From NCBI RefSeq assembly GCF_026420145.1, contig NZ_JAPMLV010000009.1:48996-112995 (forward strand): a stretch of 64,000 nucleotides of DNA, in the 5' to 3' direction. Shown one piece after another: positions 46,005-54,973 of the stretch. Numbering within the stretch: the stretch's first letter is position 1; every line of letters starts with the position of its first letter. This DNA is from Enterobacter pseudoroggenkampii (lineage in GTDB: Bacteria; Pseudomonadota; Gammaproteobacteria; Enterobacterales; Enterobacteriaceae). Under the pieces are notes generated by a model that was not told the DNA's origin, searched no databases, and saw only the letters and a program-made list of their open reading frames with translations. The translations under genes were made by a program, and so were the position numbers.

Positions 46005-46592
46005 ATGACATCTTTATCTGCAGGTTCTGAAACCGCCTACGAAAAATTGCTCAGTGCTGCACGCGTCCTTTTTTACAATCATGGCATTAATGGCACGGGG
46101 ATTGATGCCATTGTGAAACGAGCCGGCGTTGCTAAAAAAAGCCTGTACAACAACTTTGCATCCAAAGACGAACTGGTGGCGGCCTATCTCAGGGTTCGCC
46201 ATGAAGAATGGCTTTCTTTATATAAAAACAGGCTGGAAGCTGCCATGACGCCCAGAGAGCGGGTAATGGCCGTTTTCTCTGCTTATGAAGACCATGCTGA
46301 ATATGCCTATGAGAACGGTTTTCGCGGCTGCGGCCTGCTGAACGCGGCGGCAGAACTTCCCGCCGGGGCACCGGGCCGTCAGGCCGTTCGGGAGCACAAA
46401 GAGGAAGTGGAAGCGATCCTGGCTGCGCATCTGACTGAGCTGATGAACGGAAAGGCTGAAAGCGCACGCAGTATGGCAAGACATTTTGCCTTCCTGCTGG
46501 AAGGAAGCATTTCACGGGCCGGACTTGAAGGTAATAGTGACTGCGTGACGCAGGCCGGCAACATTGCCGAGCAGATGATGGAGGCGTACTGA
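46005..46592 (+). CDS. TetR/AcrR-family repressor
   Basis: A 195-residue repressor with an N-terminal TetR helix-turn-helix (NGTGIDAIVKRAGVAKKSLYNNFASKDELV split over residues 27-57) and a ligand-binding domain with a Cys in GFRGCGLLNAAAEL that could sense electrophiles, as in NemR-like regulators. It is preceded by a perfect operator and is the first gene of a three-gene operon, overlapping the exporter by 1 bp (TGATG). Predicted to autoregulate and to control the redox cassette at 1.3-9 kb. Confidence 0.9.
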   Translation: MTSLSAGSETAYEKLLSAARVLFYNHGINGTGIDAIVKRAGVAKKSLYNNFASKDELVAAYLRVRHEEWLSLYKNRLEAAMTPRERVMAVFSAYEDHAEYAYENGFRGCGLLNAAAELPAGAPGRQAVREHKEEVEAILAAHLTELMNGKAESARSMARHFAFLLEGSISRAGLEGNSDCVTQAGNIAEQMMEAY

Positions 46593-47548
46593 TGCTTTCT
46601 TCGGAAACACGCCTTGGCGGCAGGGCGGGTGTGCTTATCGCAGCTATTCTCTGGGGAACGACCGGCACAGCTGCGACTTATGCCCCCGGGCTCAGCCCAC
46701 TGGCCGTAGGGGCGGTCGCTATGGGTATTGGTGGCCTGCTACAGGGGCTTATCGCTGCAGCTCCCATCATCCGCCAGCGCGTTCTGATAACTCGGAACTG
46801 GCATTTCCTGCTGACCGGAGCAGTGGCGGTGGCGGTTTACCCTCTCGCTTTTTATGCCTCAATGCGTTACGCCGGTGTTACGGTTGGCACGGTTATTACC
46901 ATCGGCTCTGCACCAATCCTATCTGCCCTGATTGAATGCCGCCTTGACGGTCTCCGACTGACCAAGCGGTGGATGTGCGGAGCGGGCGTTGGCGTTGCGG
47001 GCATGGTTCTGCTCTGCCTGGCAGAAAGCAGCGAAAACAGTACCGCAAATGACCATGCTACGACGGGGGTTTTTCTGGGCCTGCTAGCCGGCTTCACCTA
47101 TGCCTTTTACTCGTGGTCAGCGCGACGGTTAATGCAGGCCGGGGTGGCTTCCCGGGCCGCGATGGGCGTCACATTTGGTGCAGGCGGTATTCTGCTTTTG
47201 CCTGTACTGCTGATGACGGGAGCACCGCTCCTGATGGCATGGAACAACGCCGCCGTCGGTATTTATATGGCGCTGGTTCCGATGTTTCTGGGTTATGTCT
47301 GCTATGGCTACGGGCTTGCGCGCATTCCGGCCAGTATGGCAACCACGATCACTCTGCTGGAGCCGGTTATAGCCGCGCTGCTGGCCGTTGTGCTCGTTGG
47401 TGAAAGGCTGCCGCCTTACGGATGGGCAGGCGTCGGTCTGATAATTGCGTGTCTTGGGATCATTACCGTTCCGGCCGAAAAGTTACGTTTCAGTCTGTTC
47501 CTGCAACGAAAAGAAAATTTTGAAATCTCAGAAAGGAAAGAATTATGA
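46592..47548 (+). CDS. EamA-family exporter in the TetR operon
   Basis: A 318-residue DMT-superfamily protein with ten hydrophobic helices in two repeats (GVLIAAILWGTTGTAATYAP; second-repeat ETITLLEPVIAALLAVV-like segment TTITLLEPVIAALLAVVLVG). Likely exports the compound sensed by the TetR protein. Coupled on both sides: TGATG with tetR and ATGA with the next gene. Distinct from the EamA at 8185. Confidence 0.9.
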   Translation: MLSSETRLGGRAGVLIAAILWGTTGTAATYAPGLSPLAVGAVAMGIGGLLQGLIAAAPIIRQRVLITRNWHFLLTGAVAVAVYPLAFYASMRYAGVTVGTVITIGSAPILSALIECRLDGLRLTKRWMCGAGVGVAGMVLLCLAESSENSTANDHATTGVFLGLLAGFTYAFYSWSARRLMQAGVASRAAMGVTFGAGGILLLPVLLMTGAPLLMAWNNAAVGIYMALVPMFLGYVCYGYGLARIPASMATTITLLEPVIAALLAVVLVGERLPPYGWAGVGLIIACLGIITVPAEKLRFSLFLQRKENFEISERKEL

Positions 47549-47880
47549 AAGATAAAGCCTCATTTGACTCATTTTCGGCTCTCGATATGCGTGCCGGTAC
47601 CATTATCAGAGTTGAGGAGAGTAAAACATCCAAGCCCACGTGGCGGATGACGATTGACCTTGGACCCGAGCTGGGAACCCGGGTGTCATGCGGAGCGTAT
47701 ACAAACTATGAAGCCGGAGAACTGCAGGGAACACAGGTAATCTGCATCATCAATCTGGGTACCATGAAGATGGGACCTGAAAAGTCAGAGGTGCTGGTAC
47801 TTGGTGTGTCTGACGGTTCAGGCGGGACCATACCGCTGACAACAGAAAAGCGCGTCAGTAACGGTGAGTGCGTTTTCTGA
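47545..47880 (+). CDS. CsaA/YgjH-like tRNA-binding-domain protein
   Basis: A 111-residue OB-fold protein of the tRNA-binding-domain family (FSALDMRAGTIIRVEESKTS, CGAYTNYEAGELQGTQVICI, NLGTMKMGPEKSEVLVLG). Family members bind tRNA elbows or act as export chaperones (CsaA). Its place as third gene of a repressor-exporter operon is odd; it might help under translation or protein stress. Confidence 0.88.
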   Translation: MKDKASFDSFSALDMRAGTIIRVEESKTSKPTWRMTIDLGPELGTRVSCGAYTNYEAGELQGTQVICIINLGTMKMGPEKSEVLVLGVSDGSGGTIPLTTEKRVSNGECVF

Positions 47881-48000
47881 AACCTGGCGACTTTATATGG
47901 CGGTGTGCTGAAGTTATAGATCACCGCTTTCCTTCAACCTCACCGACAGATAAAGCCAGATAGGGGTAAGAAAAGGCTTCCGTTAGCTTCGAGTAAATAT

Positions 48001-48024
48001 GTCCGCTTTGTGCCAGGAGCGGAC
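48001..48024. repeat. interspersed stem-loop, second copy
   Basis: GTCCGCT-TTGTGCCAGG-AGCGGAC, matching the element at 45751-45772. The two copies flank the TetR-EamA-CsaA operon in the same orientation. Confidence 0.6.
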
Positions 48025-48053
48025 ATTGACTTGCTCCCGTGTTGCTGAGGCAT

Positions 48054-49442
48054 TTACTTTTTCGGGGAAATTTTGCGGCGCAGGTAATTCGCCGACAGCG
48101 CCGCAATAAGGCCACACAGGCTCATCAGCAGCCAGGCTGCATGGAAGGATTCGGGTGCAGCAGCTTTACCGCTTAGAGCAACAAAAAGCGCAACGCCGAT
48201 CGCCGCACCAATCTGGCGTGAGGTGTTGATCAGCCCTGTTCCTGTCGAATACATATGGGCCGGAAGCCCGGAAACCGCACCTGCCATAAAGCCCGTCTGC
48301 GCGATACCCGCACCGAGTCCGGTCATAATCAGTCCGGGCAAATAGTTCAGTAACCAGGCATTATCGGTATGGTCGCTGAGCGTTAAAAACCACCAGAGTC
48401 CACTCAGGAAGTACAGTACGGAACCTGCGACAGCAAGGTTCTGTGGAGTGGCCTTTACCCTCCCGATAAGCAGCGAGGCGACAACGGCGGTGCCGGGTCC
48501 CGCAGCAAAAGCAAGACCTGCCTGTGCGGCGGTCAGGTGCCATGCCTGGGTCAGAAACATCGTGCCGCCAAGTAACATAACGGCAAAACTCATATAAAAA
48601 CATCCCATGCCTATTGTTGCCGTTGTGAAAGCCCGGGAATGGAACAGACTCAGGTCGAGAAGAGGACGGGAGGATTTCAGGCAGTGGTACACAAATACCG
48701 TCAGAACGACGATGGCTCCCATACTTCCCGCGAAAATAGCGGCTTTGTGGGTGGCCCATTCCGAAGTATGAGCTATGGTGGCGGTGAGGAGAGCTATTCC
48801 TGACGTCAGGAGTACGCTTCCAGCAATATCGGGGGCAGGCCCGGTATGCGGTGCACTTTCTTTCAGGTATCGGGTACAGATGAGAGCCCCAATCACGATG
48901 GGCACGTTGATGAAGAAAATCAGATGCCAGTCCGCCTGAACCAGAAAGCCACCCAGGACAGGGCCCGCCGCGGCCGCAACCGAGCCGGTGGCTGCCCAGA
49001 ACCCGATCATCTGCTTATGCTTCTCCTGAGGATATGCACCCAGTAGTAGCCCAAGGCTTGTCGGGATGAGCATGGCCGCAGCAACCCCCTGTATTGCCCG
49101 CGCGGCGATGAGTATCCAGAGCGTGGGCGCCAGCCCGCAGAGCAGGCTCGACAGACCAAACAGGGCCAGACCTACCGAGAAAATAGTCCGTCGGCCGTAC
49201 CGGTCAGCAAAACGGCCGCTCAGCACCAGAGTGGAGGCAAAACAGACTGAGAAGATCGTCAGAATCAGTGACAGTGTGGCCTCGGGGTGTTCGGGAAAAC
49301 TTCGGCTGATCGACGGGAAGGCAAGATTGACGACAAATAAGTCCAGTGAGCTCAGGATGCTGCCCAGCCCGATTGAAAGCAGGCCAGCCGGGTGAATACG
49401 TGACGGTGAACTCGATGCTATGGTTGATGAATTAATGGCCAT
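48054..49442 (-). CDS. MFS drug-efflux transporter (DHA2, 14-helix type)
   Basis: A 462-residue transporter from ATG 49442 (MAINSSTIASSSPSRIHPAG). The DHA2-type motifs are LDLFVVNLAFPSI in helix 1, GRFADRYGRRTIFSVG between helices 2 and 3, and RAIQGVAAAMLIPTSLGLL. Exports drugs or toxic organics by proton antiport. Divergent from the MarR gene; GGGTATA/TATACCC motifs in the shared region suggest MarR repression. Confidence 0.9.
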   Translation of the reverse strand: MAINSSTIASSSPSRIHPAGLLSIGLGSILSSLDLFVVNLAFPSISRSFPEHPEATLSLILTIFSVCFASTLVLSGRFADRYGRRTIFSVGLALFGLSSLLCGLAPTLWILIAARAIQGVAAAMLIPTSLGLLLGAYPQEKHKQMIGFWAATGSVAAAAGPVLGGFLVQADWHLIFFINVPIVIGALICTRYLKESAPHTGPAPDIAGSVLLTSGIALLTATIAHTSEWATHKAAIFAGSMGAIVVLTVFVYHCLKSSRPLLDLSLFHSRAFTTATIGMGCFYMSFAVMLLGGTMFLTQAWHLTAAQAGLAFAAGPGTAVVASLLIGRVKATPQNLAVAGSVLYFLSGLWWFLTLSDHTDNAWLLNYLPGLIMTGLGAGIAQTGFMAGAVSGLPAHMYSTGTGLINTSRQIGAAIGVALFVALSGKAAAPESFHAAWLLMSLCGLIAALSANYLRRKISPKK

Positions 49443-49478
49443 GTTTCCTCTCTGAACAAAGCGCTGTCCGCTGACTAC

Positions 49479-49632
49479 GGGTATAACAATATACGTGTAT
49501 ATACCCACATATTGCGATCAGCGTCAACGCTTTCCAGCAGATCAATAAACCTTCGGGTTCAGCCAGGGAGTCACTGCATCAAATGTTTATTTTCCGGTGT
49601 CGCATTCTGGACTCAGATCTAATGCGGGTATA
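49479..49632. promoter_or_regulatory. GGGTATA/TATACCC operators between MFS and MarR genes
   Basis: GGGTATA at 49479-49485 and TATACCC at 49500-49506 form an inverted pair before the MFS gene; GGGTATA recurs at 49626-49632 before marR; GGGCATATACCC (50120-50131) lies before the aldo/keto reductase. Confidence 0.6.
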
Positions 49633-49679
49633 CGCTCTTAAATCCCTTTTGTTATCTGATCTTGATATGGGCACTGGAT

Positions 49680-50081
49680 ATGAGTTCTCCCTGCTACTGT
49701 AAAAATCTGCGTGATTTCACACGTAAGATGACCGCGATTTACGATGCCGAGCTGGATGCCTATGGCATCAATATTGCTCAGTATTCGTTGATGAGGCTGG
49801 TGATAAACAATAATCCCGTAAGCCTTACCCGGCTCGGTGATATCGCCGGGCTGGATCGTTCTACGGTAGGACGAAACGTCACCGTTCTGGCGCGTCAGGG
49901 GTGGTTGCAGGTTGACCGTGATGGTATGGACAAAAGGCAGCAGCAGGTCTCTATCACCCCTGAAGGTGAAGCGCTTATCAGAGACGCGTTTCCGTCCTGG
50001 CAGCGCTGCCAGCACATCATTGAAGAACGTCTTGGCGCGGACAACGTCATGGCGCTGCAGAACATTTTTCACCAAATCTGA
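49680..50081 (+). CDS. MarR-family regulator
   Basis: A 133-residue winged-helix repressor from ATG 49680 (SSPCYCKNLRDFTRKMTAIY), with recognition region LTRLGDIAGLDRSTVGRNVT and wing GWLQVDRDGMDKRQQQVSIT. Two N-terminal Cys residues (CYC) could make it redox-sensitive. It lies between the MFS pump and an aldo/keto reductase and shares an operator motif with both, so it probably controls both. Confidence 0.9.
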   Translation: MSSPCYCKNLRDFTRKMTAIYDAELDAYGINIAQYSLMRLVINNNPVSLTRLGDIAGLDRSTVGRNVTVLARQGWLQVDRDGMDKRQQQVSITPEGEALIRDAFPSWQRCQHIIEERLGADNVMALQNIFHQI

Positions 50082-50191
50082 ATTGCAGGTTGTCAGCGTA
50101 AAAGAATAAGATGATATATGGGCATATACCCGCTAATCCGGGTCTCCTTCAAAGACATGGTAAATCATAAACATAAGCAAGAGGTGACAAT

Positions 50192-51202
50192 GTGAAATAT
50201 CAGATCCTTGGCAATACAGGCGTTCGAGTATCTTCAGTAGCCCTGGGAACGGCAAATTTTGGCATGCGGTGGGGATACGGCGCATCGTTAGACGAAAGTC
50301 GGGCGATTTTAGATGCTTTTGCAGAGGATGGCGGTAACTTTATAGATACGGCTGATGTGTATCAGTTCGGTGAATCAGAAGAGTTTCTGGGGGCCCTCCT
50401 TCAGGGACGCAGAGAGAATTTCTTTCTTGCGACAAAATATTCGAGCGGCGCATCTAAAGCAGCTGGCGGGCTGGTTACAGGCAACAGTCGCCGGGCGATG
50501 GTGTCTTCGGTGGAGTCGAGTCTGAAGCGGCTTAAAACCGATCGTATCGATTTATACTGGGTTCATCATCCTGACGATATTACGCCGTCAGAAGAACTGG
50601 TACGGGGGCTTGAAGATCTGTCCAGAGCCGGAAAAATTCTTTACGCCGGTTTGTCCAATTTTTCGGCCTGGCGGCTGGCACGCGCAGCAACGCTTGCCGA
50701 GCTGTCTCGCGCGGTGCCGATTGTCGCCTCTCAGTTCCAGTATAGTCTGGTTTCACGTCAGCCCGAACGTGACATGCTGAAAGCCTGTCAGGCGCTGCAG
50801 ATAACACCCATAACCTGGTCCCCGCTGGGCGGTGGAATGCTCACAGGCAAATACCGCGCCGGTGAAAAAGGCAGGGCAGAAGGGATGGGCGGAAAGGTAT
50901 TCCAGGCGGAAAACAACGAACAGCGGAGCGCCATTCTTGACGAGGTTCTGGCTATAGCCACTGAAAACGGGGCAAGCCCGGACCAGGTAGCTATTGCCTG
51001 GGTTGCTGCACAGGAATGTATCCCTATTATTGGCCCCCGGACCCAGGCGCAGTACGTCAGTAATGTGGGGTTTTCAGGGGCGAATCTCACAGAGGCACAA
51101 ATCGACAGGCTGAACAGCGTCAGCCAGTTTGACAATGACATTAAAACTGCCCCCGTGCAGGCATTACTGGGGCATGTTATACCGGGTAAACCCGTGGCAT
51201 AA
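50192..51202 (+). CDS. aldo/keto reductase
   Basis: A 336-residue NADPH-dependent AKR of the Tas/YajO-like group: GTANFGMRWGYG, catalytic Asp-Tyr in FIDTADVYQFGESEEFLG, Lys in FLATKYS, His in YWVHHPD. It reduces aldehydes or ketones, probably detoxifying a compound also handled by the MFS pump. The start is GTG 50192 after AGAGGTG; an ATG two bases upstream is out of frame. Confidence 0.92.
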   Translation: MKYQILGNTGVRVSSVALGTANFGMRWGYGASLDESRAILDAFAEDGGNFIDTADVYQFGESEEFLGALLQGRRENFFLATKYSSGASKAAGGLVTGNSRRAMVSSVESSLKRLKTDRIDLYWVHHPDDITPSEELVRGLEDLSRAGKILYAGLSNFSAWRLARAATLAELSRAVPIVASQFQYSLVSRQPERDMLKACQALQITPITWSPLGGGMLTGKYRAGEKGRAEGMGGKVFQAENNEQRSAILDEVLAIATENGASPDQVAIAWVAAQECIPIIGPRTQAQYVSNVGFSGANLTEAQIDRLNSVSQFDNDIKTAPVQALLGHVIPGKPVA

Positions 51203-51301
51203 CATTAGGGCTATAGCCCTGGGGGATAAACTGACATCAGAACTGTTGTCAGTTTATCCGACTGAAATGACGGGAACAGGATCAAGCGAACTGTATGTGT
51301 T

Positions 51302-51889
51302 TCACAACAACATATCCACTGCGACCAGTACCAGTGCCCCTGCAAGGATCCTATTGACCAGGCGACCGTGCTGGCGAAGAAGCGCCTGAAAAAGGTGTCC
51401 TGCTGCCGCCCAGCAGAGGTTGCCAAAAACACCGATCAAAGCCAGCAGAACGCTGATCAGAATAATCCAGACCTGACTGCTGGTATAGGGAATGACGAAA
51501 GTAGAGAGCGCCGTTACTCCATAAAGGATGATTTTTACATTCGCAAACTGCAGTAAAAAACTGGTTCTGAAGCTCAGTGGGACGTCAGAACGGGTGTTAT
51601 TTGCAGGCTGGCTTCGGGCTATTTTCAGTGCCAGCCAGAGAATATAAATCACGCCTAACCAGGTCAGCCAGTGGGTTACGGAAGGCAGTGTCCGGGTTAT
51701 CGCCACGGTAAATAAGGCGCACAGGAGCATAATAATGAGAAATCCAGCCCCCATGCCAGCCAGTGGACGTAGGCTTTTATGAAACCCGTGAGTATGCACG
51801 CAGCTCAGAGCCAGAATGTTATTAGGACCTGGGGTAAGTGCAGTGATGAAAGTATAAGCCAGAAAAGCGCCAGCAATTGAAAGTGACAT
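51302..51889 (-). CDS. LysE-family amino-acid exporter
   Basis: A 195-residue membrane protein with six predicted helices and the family start FITALTPGPNNILALSC, followed by GFHKSLRPLAGMGAGF. RhtB/LysE proteins export amino acids or derivatives. Divergent from a LysR regulator, which probably controls it. Confidence 0.92.
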   Translation of the reverse strand: MSLSIAGAFLAYTFITALTPGPNNILALSCVHTHGFHKSLRPLAGMGAGFLIIMLLCALFTVAITRTLPSVTHWLTWLGVIYILWLALKIARSQPANNTRSDVPLSFRTSFLLQFANVKIILYGVTALSTFVIPYTSSQVWIILISVLLALIGVFGNLCWAAAGHLFQALLRQHGRLVNRILAGALVLVAVDMLL

Positions 51890-51939
51890 AATAACTCCTC
51901 TTTTTTTTTAATTTAGAGGATGCCAATAAGAAAAAATAT

Positions 51940-51957
51940 TGAATGTTTTCGCATTCA
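51940..51957. promoter_or_regulatory. TGAATG-N6-CATTCA, likely LysR site
   Basis: A dyad in the 80-bp divergent region between lysE and lysR genes, in the position and size of LysR-family recognition sites. Confidence 0.5.
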
Positions 51958-51969
51958 TGATTCAACATT

Positions 51970-52872
51970 ATGAATACTTCACAGGAGACAATCTTGGACT
52001 TACGTCGTTTGTTAACCCTCAGGACCATTCTGGAAGAAGGATCGTTTGCCAAAGCAGCCAGTAAACTTTGCTGTACGCAGTCAACGGTTACATTTCAGAT
52101 CAGACAACTTGAGGCCGAATACGGCGTTCAGCTGTTTGAAAAAATTGGTCGCCGCATGGTGCCAACGGATGCCGCCAGGAATATGATGCCCCATATTCAT
52201 GAAATGATGGTCGTTATAAATAGCATTAAGCAGGCTGTCCAGCGAAACGATGAACCGGAAGGTGAATTGCGCCTTGCCGTGGGCGAGACGCTGCTCTCCT
52301 ACAAGATCCCGCAGGTGCTGAAGAGTTTTAAGAAAAGAGCGCCGAATGTGTTGCTGTCTCTGCAATCCCAGAACTGTTATACAATCCGTGACAGCTTGCT
52401 GGCCAATGAAATTGATTTGGGGATTTTCTATCGTGTGGGCAATGATGCTTCTCTCATTATGGAAAACTATGGCGAACATCCTCTCGTGCTCGTTGCCTCT
52501 CCCGAATTAGCACTGGTTGATTTCACTCGGGGAAATCAGCATATCCCCGTTAGTTTCATTATTAATGAAAAACAATGTGTATTCCGTCTGATGTTTGAAT
52601 CTGTCCTCAGACAAAGAAAAATAACGATTGACTCCACCATTGAACTCATCAGCATTGAAAGCATTAAGCAGTGCGTGATGGCTAATACAGGCGTGACGTA
52701 CTTACCGCGATTCACGGTGGAGAAAGAGCTGCGTGCCGGACTGTTGCAAGAACTTCCTCTGTCACCACGCCCTGAAACCCTTTCTGCAGTGTGTGCTCAT
52801 CACTCAGGTAAGGTCATTACGCCAGCAATGGAGCTGTTTATTCAGTCCTTACGGGAGAGTCTGGATGCCTGA
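51970..52872 (+). CDS. LysR-family regulator
   Basis: A 300-residue regulator: N-terminal helix-turn-helix (LLTLRTILEEGSFAKAASKL, CTQSTVTFQIRQLEAEYGVQ) and periplasmic-binding-like effector domain (GELRLAVGETLLSYKIPQVL). TTG 51994 after AGGAGA may be the true start, as the conserved N terminus (DLRRLLTLRTI) begins there. Probably activates or represses the divergent LysE exporter. Confidence 0.92.
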   Translation: MNTSQETILDLRRLLTLRTILEEGSFAKAASKLCCTQSTVTFQIRQLEAEYGVQLFEKIGRRMVPTDAARNMMPHIHEMMVVINSIKQAVQRNDEPEGELRLAVGETLLSYKIPQVLKSFKKRAPNVLLSLQSQNCYTIRDSLLANEIDLGIFYRVGNDASLIMENYGEHPLVLVASPELALVDFTRGNQHIPVSFIINEKQCVFRLMFESVLRQRKITIDSTIELISIESIKQCVMANTGVTYLPRFTVEKELRAGLLQELPLSPRPETLSAVCAHHSGKVITPAMELFIQSLRESLDA

Positions 52873-53300
52873 TCGCTGCCCTCGTATTGCTTTGCAGGAT
52901 TGCCCTGTCGGTTTTAGCAGTAGACAGGGCTGACAATGATTAACGGCCAAAGGATGTCACGTTGGGCCGGCTCCCCGGAAGTCCAGGTACGGCTGATGAC
53001 ACTAGGTCAATTTTGCCTTTCATTTTCAGGTATGCGCGGCGTGCTCTGACCTGCTTCCGGTTGATTATCAGATGCCAATTTTAGTCATGGATCCCGGCTG
53101 TTATGACAAATGCGAACTTCCGCTGTTCGCTCATAGCGGACCTTGCAGTACACTGGTCTGTTTCGTGCCAGAAGCGTAAAAATGCTTTTATGTAAGCTTA
53201 ATAAGACAGCCATTTTTCGGCTTACTCCTACTAATCTTCTGATAACTATCTTAACTGTGTTGTGTCTTTGATTAAGCAACAAGCCCTACTGTTTGAGGTG
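52873..53300. other. 428-bp intergenic stretch
   Basis: No gene. A degenerate copy of the GTGCCAGAAGCG stem-loop lies near 53161-53185. Confidence 0.4.
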
Positions 53301-54608
53301 TTATTCACAATCAGTCTCAATCACGCTTTTCTTACCCAGCACTGCAACAGCCATTCCTGAAGCGACTATCCCAATAAAAATCGTAGTTATTAACAGTGAT
53401 AATGACAGCGATGTCACAGTCAGAAGGGCACTCGCAAATATCACACCCATGGCATTGGAGGTTCGCAGTAAGGCGAAGACTTCGGCTTTCAGATGCGGAG
53501 GAGACATTTCATCAAGTACAAGCGAAAAATGTGTTCCAAGTGGGGCAATGACAGAGCCAATACACATCACACCCACAATGGTTGTAATGACGGAGAAATT
53601 AACAGTAACCATCAAAGCCCCTAGCATCATCAGACACAGATGTAAAAGTACTGTGCCGGGTGCAGACATCCGGTTGCGGATACTGACCCAGACTCCTCCC
53701 ATGACAGAGGCAAGGCACAGGGGAACGGTGAAAAAAATGGCATAAAATGGCTCATACCGAAAGTTCAGGGCTAACGCCACAGCACCTATCTCAACGGCTG
53801 CGACGGTTGCTTCAGCTGCAGTAGAGCATATAAGCACCAAAGCAACCGGTCTTGTCAGTGCTCTTTGCCTGGTTTTAACCACGGCAGGGGAGCTCCGGAT
53901 ATTAAGCCGGGGAATGAGAACAACGGGAAGTATACCCAGAGCGGTAATGACGAGCAGAGAAAACACCGGGGAGATGCTTCCCAGTCCTGATGCGGCCACG
54001 GGAGCCAGAACAAAAACCATCTCATTCAGAGTCGCGGCCATACCCAGCCCACGTGGTAAACGGTTTGCGTTAACCACGTGGTTTAATATCACCCTTAAAT
54101 ACCCCTGAGCTGCACCATTTACCAGTCCGGCCAGACTGGCAAGTATGACTAATACCGTAACAGGCAATTTATACCATGATGCCAGTACTATGCAGAGTAA
54201 AGCCATAGAACGAGTCAGCGTCAGAAGCTGGAAGTAAGTGACCGAGTTAAAGCGGTTGCCCAGGCGTGTAAACGGGATCACGCCAATAACCTGAGCAATC
54301 GTCATGGCAAGGATCATCGCTGCTCCGCCTCTGCTGTCGCCTGTGATACTGAGTGCAAGCAATGAGAATGCAATGGGACCAGCTGCCTGTGGAAAGCTCA
54401 GGAAAGCTGATGAAAGAAGCCATCTGATGAACGACCTGGACTTTTCCCCTTCAGGAGTAGCAGATGATTTATGAAGTTCCCGGGAAGACTTTTTGCTGAT
54501 ATTCATTAATCGTTTTACCGAAATTAGCGCCTGTGATTTCTGTAACCTGGCGGTGACAGAAGGGCTATAGGCCGTATCTGATTGCCGGATATACATTGTG
54601 CAAAACAC
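53301..54608 (-). CDS. MFS transporter
   Basis: A protein of up to 435 residues with about twelve hydrophobic helices after a polar N-terminal extension of some 60 residues. The true start is uncertain; ATG 54506 (MNISKKSSRELHKSSATPEG) gives a more ordinary length near 400. Glycine-rich helices (ASLAGLVNGAAQGYLRVILN, GLGMAATLNEMVFVLAPVAA) and loop RLGNRFNS fit the major facilitator superfamily, set of sugar- or siderophore-efflux-like members. Substrate unknown. Confidence 0.8.
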   Translation of the reverse strand: MFCTMYIRQSDTAYSPSVTARLQKSQALISVKRLMNISKKSSRELHKSSATPEGEKSRSFIRWLLSSAFLSFPQAAGPIAFSLLALSITGDSRGGAAMILAMTIAQVIGVIPFTRLGNRFNSVTYFQLLTLTRSMALLCIVLASWYKLPVTVLVILASLAGLVNGAAQGYLRVILNHVVNANRLPRGLGMAATLNEMVFVLAPVAASGLGSISPVFSLLVITALGILPVVLIPRLNIRSSPAVVKTRQRALTRPVALVLICSTAAEATVAAVEIGAVALALNFRYEPFYAIFFTVPLCLASVMGGVWVSIRNRMSAPGTVLLHLCLMMLGALMVTVNFSVITTIVGVMCIGSVIAPLGTHFSLVLDEMSPPHLKAEVFALLRTSNAMGVIFASALLTVTSLSLSLLITTIFIGIVASGMAVAVLGKKSVIETDCE

Positions 54609-54973
54609 TTCTTACCTTAATCGATGAACCATGAATCGATGAACCATGTAAAAAAACCAGCCTGGTGAAGAAGCTACATTCATACTGCCCGTGCGGTACT
54701 GCTTTACTCAAGAAAGGTCATTTCGGGCAACCTGTTTTCAAACCTTTATCATGGATACCGGCTCTAACGTGTACCTGTGGCAGCCGTACGCGCAGGTATA
54801 ATGCCAGCCAGCTTTACCAACCAAGTACAGTATGCGTGTTGCCCATCACACAGCAGTAAGAAAGCACTCCAGTAAATACCAAACGAGCGTAAAAAAGTGT
54901 ACTCTTTTGATTAAAATCAGGGGCAACAGGTTAACCTTTGTGATATTTCCTTTCGATTAAAAAGGAATTCGCC
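54609..54973. other. intergenic region with 15-bp tandem repeat
   Basis: AATCGATGAACCATG occurs twice in direct tandem at 54619-54633 and 54634-54648, just upstream of the MFS gene. No credible gene in this 365-bp gap; a 64-codon frame at 54665 has no ribosome site or coding character. Confidence 0.5.

Noticed and set aside
54665..54859. 64-codon frame with several Cys residues between MFS and SorC genes
   Set aside because: No ribosome binding site, poor coding character and no conservation visible; treated as intergenic.
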